A model generated the notes under the pieces. The model was not told the origin of the DNA, made no database searches, and saw only the letters and a list, made by a program, of their open reading frames with translations. A program made the position numbers and the translations under genes. This document shows positions 57,480 through 64,000 of a DNA stretch of 64,000 nucleotides, one piece after another. Source of the stretch: Coraliomargarita algicola (GTDB lineage: Bacteria > Verrucomicrobiota > Verrucomicrobiia > Opitutales > Coraliomargaritaceae); assembly GCF_033878955.1 (NCBI RefSeq), contig NZ_CP138858.1, forward strand, positions 2,465,001-2,529,000, read 5' to 3'. Numbering within the stretch: position 1 is the stretch's first letter; each line of letters starts with the position of its first letter.

Positions 57480-57602
57480 AAATGGGAATTAAGAATTTTT
57501 GATGCGCGTTCGGCGAGGAAGAAAAATGCTGGAGTCTCTCCTTAGACGGTATCAGCCACTGAGCGAAAGCAGCCAAAAGGCGCAACTCCAATAAATTGAC
57601 AT

Positions 57603-57633
57603 AAAAAAGCCCGTTCTCGTGAGAGAACGGGCT
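57603..57633 (-). terminator. strong terminator of the ribosomal operon
   Basis: An 11-bp perfect stem, AGCCCGTTCTC/GAGAACGGGCT, with a 4-base loop is followed on the minus strand by six T (57608-57603). It lies 26 bases after the rplQ stop and ends the spc/alpha transcript before the adenosine deaminase gene. Confidence 0.95.
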
Positions 57634-57658
57634 AGTTAAAAAGAGTGGAGAGAAGCGC

Positions 57659-58201
57659 TTACGCGTCTTTCTTTTCCTCAGTAGCAGGTGCTTCTTCAGC
57701 ATCTGCCTCAGCTGCGGGTGCTTCTTCAGCAGGCGCTTCCTTAGCGGCAGCTTTCTTCGCAGCCTTCTTAGTGGCTTTCTTGGCAGCCTTCTTCTTAGGC
57801 TTTGGGTTGTAACCTTCGTCGTTACCATCAACGAATTCGATCAGAGCCATTTCAGCCGCATCACCGATACGTTGACCTAGCTTGTAGATACGAGTGTAAC
57901 CGCCATTGCGCTCGGTGAACTCAGTAACAAGTTCGTCGAAAAGCTTAGCGACAGCCTTTTTATCGCGAACGCGAGAAATCGCGAGGCGACGGTAGTGAAG
58001 CTTACGAGCAGCGTCGTTGGCCTTTTCAGCCTTCTTAGCGAGCGTAATGATCTTCTCGATGAAAGGGCGAAGGGCGCGTGCCTTGGATATGGTCGTTTCG
58101 ATGCGGCCGTGTGTGATGAGAGCAGTCGCGAGATTGCCCATCATTGCGGAACGGTGTGGCCCGGAAACGCCGAGTTTATGTTTTCTCTTATTGTGACGCA
58201 T
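57659..58201 (-). CDS. rplQ: 50S ribosomal protein L17 with a Lys/Ala/Glu tail
   Basis: A 180-residue L17. The core (residues 1-125) is standard: MRHNKRKHKLGVSGPHRSAMMGNLATALI, RIETTISKARALRPFIEKIITLAKKA, KLFDELVTEFTERNGGYTRIYKLGQRIGDAAEMALIEFVD. About 55 extra residues follow: a KKKAAKKATKKAAKKAAAK histone-like stretch, then an acidic Glu/Ala part. The extension is longer than in most bacteria. It is the last gene of the operon, 43 bases after rpoA. Confidence 0.97.
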   Translation of the reverse strand: MRHNKRKHKLGVSGPHRSAMMGNLATALITHGRIETTISKARALRPFIEKIITLAKKAEKANDAARKLHYRRLAISRVRDKKAVAKLFDELVTEFTERNGGYTRIYKLGQRIGDAAEMALIEFVDGNDEGYNPKPKKKAAKKATKKAAKKAAAKEAPAEEAPAAEADAEEAPATEEKKDA

Positions 58202-58244
58202 TGTCTAAATTTCTTTCTACTAAAGGGGAGGGAAAAGTGAGCGA

Positions 58245-59246
<1,002 letters not shown>

Positions 59247-59312
59247 AATGGACTTTTCTCTAGCTGGTTACAATTATTGCGATAATCGAATGATACGATG
59301 AACAAAGCCGGA

Positions 59313-59921
<609 letters not shown>

Positions 59922-59980
59922 GTTTTATTTTCCTTATTATCTGCTAACTAATTTATATGTATCTATGTGGCAGAGTCACA

Positions 59981-60490
59981 TTAGACACGACGACGCTTAG
60001 GCGCGCGGCAACCGTTGTGGGGGACCGGAGTCACATCCACGATTTCGGTGACGATCATGCCAAGAGATTGGAGTGCGCGGACAGCTGAGTCACGTCCCAT
60101 ACCAGGGCCATTCAGCTTGACGACGACTTCTTTCATACCGTGAGACATGGCTACGCGACCGGCGTCTTGTGTGACGACCTGAGCGGCATAGGCAGTGGAC
60201 TTACGAGAGCCACGGAAGTTGCATTTACCGGCACTGGACCAGGAAATGACATTACCGCGCGCATCACAGAAAGTAACTTTTGTATTATTGAAAGTGGCGA
60301 GCACGTTGACGATGCCAGTAGTGATATTCTTACTACCCTTCGCACGGCGGATCTTAACCCCGTCCAAATCACTCTTCAGAAGATCTTCAGCAGTGACTTC
60401 CTTCTTCTTTTCAGGCTCGGCAGCTTCATCCGTAGCAGCCGCAGCCACTACTTTTTCTTCTTCGACAGATGTGTTTTCTTCTTCGCTCAT
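59981..60490 (-). CDS. rpsK: 30S ribosomal protein S11 with acidic N-terminal extension
   Basis: A 169-residue S11. The first 45 residues are an acidic, Ala/Glu/Lys low-complexity extension (EEENTSVEEEKVVAAAATDE and on), which E. coli S11 (129 residues) lacks. The core is normal: NITTGIVNVLATFNNTKVTFCDARGNVISWSSAGKCNFRGSRKSTAYAAQ, VVVKLNGPGMGRDSAVRALQSLGM, ending DVTPVPHNGCRAPKRRRV. No other in-frame Met lies between the extension and the core, so the extension appears real. Part of the 30S platform. Confidence 0.97.
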   Translation of the reverse strand: MSEEENTSVEEEKVVAAAATDEAAEPEKKKEVTAEDLLKSDLDGVKIRRAKGSKNITTGIVNVLATFNNTKVTFCDARGNVISWSSAGKCNFRGSRKSTAYAAQVVTQDAGRVAMSHGMKEVVVKLNGPGMGRDSAVRALQSLGMIVTEIVDVTPVPHNGCRAPKRRRV

Positions 60491-60519
60491 AGGAAATTCC
60501 TTTTAAAAGTTATTGGCGG

Positions 60520-60882
60520 TTACTTGCGAACCGGCTTGACCGCGCCTTTACGTGTGCGGGCATTAGTTTTAGTGCGCTGACCACGAACGGGCAGACCACG
60601 CATGTGGCGCATACCACGCACGCAACGGATAGCGGAAAGACGCTTCAGATTCGCAGTGCGCTCACGACGGAGATCACCTTCTACGACGAACTGCTTGTCG
60701 GCCACGATCGATGCGAGCTGATTCACCTCTTCTTCGCTGAGGTCACCGGCACGGCGATCTGCATCGAAACCAGATTCGGCTACAATAGCTTCGGCGCGTG
60801 TTGGCCCGATGCCATAGATGTAACGAAGCGAGTAGACTAGCTTCTTATTTGCGGGGATATCGACTCCAAGGATACGTGGCAT
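60520..60882 (-). CDS. rpsM: 30S ribosomal protein S13
   Basis: A 120-residue S13, located in the 30S head and contacting the P-site tRNA and the 50S subunit. MPRILGVDIPANKKLVYSLRYIYGIGPTRAEAIV, then RERTANLKRLSAIRCVRGMRHMRGLPVRGQRTKTNARTRKG. I use ATG at 60882; an ATG at 60903 would add seven non-family residues. rpmJ (L36) is usually just upstream but is not present between map and rpsM. Confidence 0.98.
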   Translation of the reverse strand: MPRILGVDIPANKKLVYSLRYIYGIGPTRAEAIVAESGFDADRRAGDLSEEEVNQLASIVADKQFVVEGDLRRERTANLKRLSAIRCVRGMRHMRGLPVRGQRTKTNARTRKGAVKPVRK

Positions 60883-60957
60883 GATATTTAGATGGTTGGT
60901 CACCCGCTGGATTGCGGGAAAACGGTGTAAAATAGTGATTTAAGTTAGTTTGAAAAG

Positions 60958-61725
60958 TTAATTCTGCGGAATTGTTAAAATTTCCGGTTCCCCGTTGGTC
61001 ACGAGCACTGTATGCTCGAAGTGAGCAGAGGGCTTACGATCTTTGGTGACGGCCGTCCAACCATCGTCCAGCATTTCTATTTTCGAGGTGCCCATGTTAA
61101 TCATGGGCTCAATTGCGAGACACATGCCCGGCTTGAGGAGTGCACCACTGCCGCGACGCCCAAAATTCGGAATTTGGGGCGCTTCGTGCATCGTGGCTCC
61201 CACGCCATGGCCTACAAAATCACGAACGATTCCATAGTTGTGGCGCTTGATGAAACGCTCCACGGCATTGGAAATATCGCCGACACGATTGCCTGCTCTC
61301 GCAAAACTGATCGCATAATTTAGCGATTCACGCGTCGCATCGACCAAGGCGGCATTCTCGTCAGCAACCGGCTCAATCAACACGGTGCTGGCATTGTCAC
61401 CAATAAATCCCCGATATTTAACGACGACATCGATAGAAACGACATCTCCTGGCTGGATCACTCGGCGCATTGTGCCAATGCCGTGAACGATTTCTTCATT
61501 CACGGAAAGACAGGTATGAGCGGGAAAGACCTGATCGCCTGCACGATAATTATAACAGGCACTTTCAGCTCCCAACTCTTCCATGGCTTTGCGGCCGAGT
61601 TGATCGAGATCATAAGTAGTCATCCCCTCTTCAACCACATCGACGAGCCGCTTTAAAACGGTCGCTGCGATCTGGCATGCTTCGCGGATCGATTGAATTT
61701 CTTCGTCAGAGCGAATGTATTTCAT
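60958..61725 (-). CDS. map: methionine aminopeptidase, type I
   Basis: A 255-residue Map, which removes the initiator Met from nascent proteins. All five metal ligands are present: Asp in VVSIDVVVKYRGFIGDNAST (two), His in DFVGHGVGATMHEAP, Glu in CLAIEPMINMG, Glu in HFEHTVLVTNGEPEILT. The substrate His is in FPAHTCLSVNEEIVHGIG. It lies between secY and rpsM, a common place; adk and infA, often beside it, are absent. Confidence 0.98.
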   Translation of the reverse strand: MKYIRSDEEIQSIREACQIAATVLKRLVDVVEEGMTTYDLDQLGRKAMEELGAESACYNYRAGDQVFPAHTCLSVNEEIVHGIGTMRRVIQPGDVVSIDVVVKYRGFIGDNASTVLIEPVADENAALVDATRESLNYAISFARAGNRVGDISNAVERFIKRHNYGIVRDFVGHGVGATMHEAPQIPNFGRRGSGALLKPGMCLAIEPMINMGTSKIEMLDDGWTAVTKDRKPSAHFEHTVLVTNGEPEILTIPQN

Positions 61726-61820
61726 CAGATTACGTAGTGAGGAGATGGATCAAAGAACAAATTAAAACGAAGAAGTAATACGAGATCACACCTTCGGACA
61801 AATTAGCCGTCACAATGGAC

Positions 61821-63334
61821 TCAGCTAGGATTCAGGAACCAGGAGATCACTCCCAGAACGAAAAGCGCGATACCGACAAACAACAATGGGCGCCATGCCG
61901 TCCAGAAATCCTGAAGACCAGCGGCATCGACGAGTTGCTTATTACGCGCCGAGGAACGACCACGAATCTTACCCTTCTTCAAGAAGCCGTCGTAGTGACG
62001 CTGCAAGAGGTAAGTTTCGATTTGGCGCATGGTATCAAGAATGACACCCACGGTAATCAACATCCCGGTGCCACCAAAGAAAATCGCGACACTGAAGGGA
62101 ACGTTGTATGCAAAAAGCAAAATATCAGGAAAGACTGCGATCACCGTCAGCGAAAGCGCACCAAACAAGGTGAGTCGCGTCATAATGTGATCCAGGAACT
62201 TCGCAGTAGGCTCTCCAGGACGCACACCAGGAATGTAACCGCCATTCTTCTTCAAATCATCCGCGATCTGAATAGGCTTAAACATCATGGAGACCCAGAA
62301 GTAAGAAAATACCAGAATCAATAGGCCAAAAATGAAGTAGTAGGCAAATTGACCACGGCCGAGAGAATCCGCAAAATCGTTGAAGAAGCGCATACCCGTC
62401 GCACTTCCCAAGTAAGATAGAATCTGCGTAGGAAACATCAGGATAGCACTACCGAAGATGACCGGCATCACACCTGCGTAATTGACCTTAAGTGGCAGGA
62501 ACGAGCTTTGCCCACCATAAACCTTACGGCCCACGACACGTTTTGCGTACTGAACAGGAATCTTACGCTGTGCTTGTGTGATCGCAACCAGAGCGGCAGT
62601 CACAGCAAACAACAGAGCCAACATCAACACACCTTCCGGCACTCCCAGAGATGTGCCCTCAGAGCCGACCGGAGCTACAAACATTTGGTAAGCCGAAGCC
62701 ACCGCGCCTGGCAAGCCAGAGATAATGTTCACCGTAATCAGCAAGGAAATACCGTTACCGATACCACGCTGCGTGATTTGCTCCCGAGCCAGACCATGAT
62801 CATGGTGCCGGCAGTCAGGAAGATGGTGCCTGTAATCAAGAAAGGAACCTGACCTGCAATCACGACCTTGCCGTATTCCGCAGGATTGAAGCCTTGCCCA
62901 ATCAGGCTTGCTGGATTGGTCGAAAGAGCGACCAATAACAACAAACCTTGAACCACACAAATACCCAGCGTCAGATAGCGAGTGTATTGATTGATCTTCT
63001 GGCGGCCCACATCCCCTTCTTGCTGCAAACGAGCAATGACTGGGAAAACCGCCCCGACCAACTGCATGATGATCGACGCACTGATGTAAGGCATGATGCC
63101 CAGTGCAAAAAGTGCACCATTCAAAAGCGCTCCCCCGCTGAACATGTTAAACATGCCAACGAGACCACCTCCCGCATTCGCTTGATCCGCGAAGAATGCC
63201 TGAATGGGTGCGATGTTCATCCCAGGAAGTGGAATGTTCGCGCCAACCCGGGCAATGAACAACAACGCCAGCGTGAAGAAGATCTTCTGGCGCAGTTCAG
63301 GAATCTTCAGCGAATTTGTAAAAGCAGAAAGCAT
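61821..63334 (-). CDS. secY: protein translocase SecY, with a one-base frame break
   Basis: The central channel of the Sec translocon. The N-terminal part (63334 to about 62786) reads in one frame through GTIFLTAGTMIMVWLG. The rest (from EQITQRGIGNGISLLITVNIISG to the stop at 61821) reads in another. Adding one G at the GGG (62783-62785) restores WLGEQITQRG exactly as in SecY and gives 504 residues and ten membrane helices. Because SecY is essential, a sequencing or assembly error is more likely than a true mutation; a programmed shift is possible but unsupported. Other visible segments: GMNIAPIQAFF, YAKRVVGRKVYGGQSSFLPLKVNYAGVMPVIF, YPGVRPGEPT-like YIPGVRPGEPTAKFLD. Confidence 0.93.
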
Positions 63335-63374
63335 CAGTAGTTATCCTTTACTCGACTCCACAGGGGGAATCGAA

Positions 63375-63848
63375 TTATGCGTCTTCCTTATCTTCAGCAG
63401 GCGTTTCGCTAGCGACTTCAACCTTACCTCCAGCAGCTTCGATCTTGCTCTTGGCAGAATCAGAAACCTTGCTGAGTTTGATTGTATACGCTTTCGAAAC
63501 TTCGCCATCGCCCAGGAGCTTTACGCCCTGCTTGTTGTCGCGAACGAGTCCAGCTTGAATCAAAGACTCACGATCAACGACATCACCTTCGAGCTTTTCA
63601 AGCTGTCCGACGTTTACGAGTTGGTAAGAAACCTTGAAGTTCTTGTTGTTAAAACCACGGCGTGGAAGCTTACGGTAAAGAGGCATTTGACCGCCTTCGA
63701 AACCGATTCGGATACCACCGCCAGAGCGAGCCTTTTGCCCCTTGTGCCCCTTACCGGAAGTTTTACCGTGACCGCTACCTTCACCACGTCCAAGACGCTT
63801 AGTTGGGTGCGTGGCACCTTTAATGGTTGGAATATTATCGAGATTCAT
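63375..63848 (-). CDS. rplO: 50S ribosomal protein L15
   Basis: A 157-residue L15 with the standard RNA-binding N-terminus (GATHPTKRLGRGEGSGHGKTSGKGHKGQKARSGGGIRIGFEGGQMPLYRKLPRRGF) and the C-terminal YTIKLSKVSDSAKSKIEAAGGKVEV. An acidic ending (SETPAEDKEDA) of about ten residues is extra. It directly follows rpsE (12 bases) with no rpmD (L30) between them, although rpmD is in this place in many bacteria. secY is next. Confidence 0.98.
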   Translation of the reverse strand: MNLDNIPTIKGATHPTKRLGRGEGSGHGKTSGKGHKGQKARSGGGIRIGFEGGQMPLYRKLPRRGFNNKNFKVSYQLVNVGQLEKLEGDVVDRESLIQAGLVRDNKQGVKLLGDGEVSKAYTIKLSKVSDSAKSKIEAAGGKVEVASETPAEDKEDA

Positions 63849-63860
63849 GTTGCTGATTCC

Positions 63861-64000
63861 TTAGACCTCCGCAGCGGCTTCGCTAAAACGGATGTTGTGA
63901 ATTTCCTCATGCGAACGAAGCTGTAGGAGCGCGGCCATTGTGGCGTTGACCATAGCCAGGTGGTTGTTCGAACCGAGGGACTTGGATAGAATGTTTTTGA
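63861..64000 (-). CDS. rpsE: 30S ribosomal protein S5, C-terminal end (cut by the window edge)
   Basis: The last 46 codons of a minus-strand gene that begins beyond the window. The translation contains NILSKSLGSNNHLAMVNATMAAL and ends RFSEAAAEV. LSKSLGSxN with the following AT is the hallmark of the S5 C-terminus. S5 helps form the mRNA entry of the 30S subunit. Its position upstream of rplO fits the spc operon. Confidence 0.93.
   Translation of the reverse strand, partial: KNILSKSLGSNNHLAMVNATMAALLQLRSHEEIHNIRFSEAAAEV

Overview
The window reads as a stretch of chromosome from a Verrucomicrobiota bacterium, most likely of the Opitutales/Puniceicoccaceae type (Coraliomargarita-like). This is inferred from gene content rather than from a marker tree: a bacterial SWIB protein next to aroQ, a DUF3127 protein, a DUF5069 protein, ExbB/ExbD/TPR envelope clusters, low-complexity K/A tails on RpoD and L17, and many start codons without a Shine-Dalgarno sequence. 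Coding density is high and nearly every gene is ordinary core metabolism or information processing. I see no prophage, CRISPR array or integron. The only mobile-type gene is one REP-associated (Y1) transposase.

Layout. 0-5 kb: a minus-strand envelope operon (large TPR protein, ExbB, ExbD, TonB-like protein), then tRNA-His with its terminator. 5-12 kb: an anaerobic sulfatase-maturase-type radical SAM protein, a biotin-dependent carboxyltransferase subunit, a short-chain dehydrogenase, hemF-hemE, trpA. 12-15 kb: a PTS-IIA/diadenylate-cyclase fusion, a lone nuoA, a secreted DUF362-like protein. 15-25 kb (mostly plus strand): a TPR lipoprotein, dnaG (split in this sequence), rpoD, a small lipoprotein, tatA, photolyase (minus), nitroreductase, DUF3127, aroQ, SWIB. 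25-36 kb: RAYT transposase, DUF5069, glutaredoxin, gltB-gltD, pyrimidine-nucleoside phosphorylase, and a possible structured RNA. 36-48 kb: a second and larger envelope operon (tandem-GH13 secreted amylase, two TPR proteins, ExbB, two ExbD) with a divergent TonB-like/PA14-like protein. 48-53 kb: cysH, a degenerate FmdB protein, uppS-cdsA-dxr-rseP. 53-57.5 kb: dnaX (poly-A slippage type), M29 aminopeptidase, adenosine deaminase. 57.6-64 kb: the spc/alpha ribosomal operon on the minus strand (rpsE, rplO, secY, map, rpsM, rpsK, rpsD, rpoA, rplQ), ended by a strong terminator.

Points that stand out. (1) Several normally zinc-binding proteins have lost their zinc ligands: DnaG keeps 1 of 4, DnaX 0 of 4, the FmdB-like protein 0 of 4, and S4 is the Cys-free form. 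(2) Three reading-frame breaks all have the same sign (a -1 shift restores the frame): dnaX at an A10 run, which looks like real tau/gamma slippage, and dnaG and secY, which may be biological or may be one-base sequence errors. (3) A diadenylate cyclase is fused to a PTS-IIA-like domain. (4) A secreted protein with two complete GH13 active sites heads an ExbBD/TPR operon. (5) Several SD-less leaders contain perfect short tandem or direct repeats (hemE, gltD, trpA).
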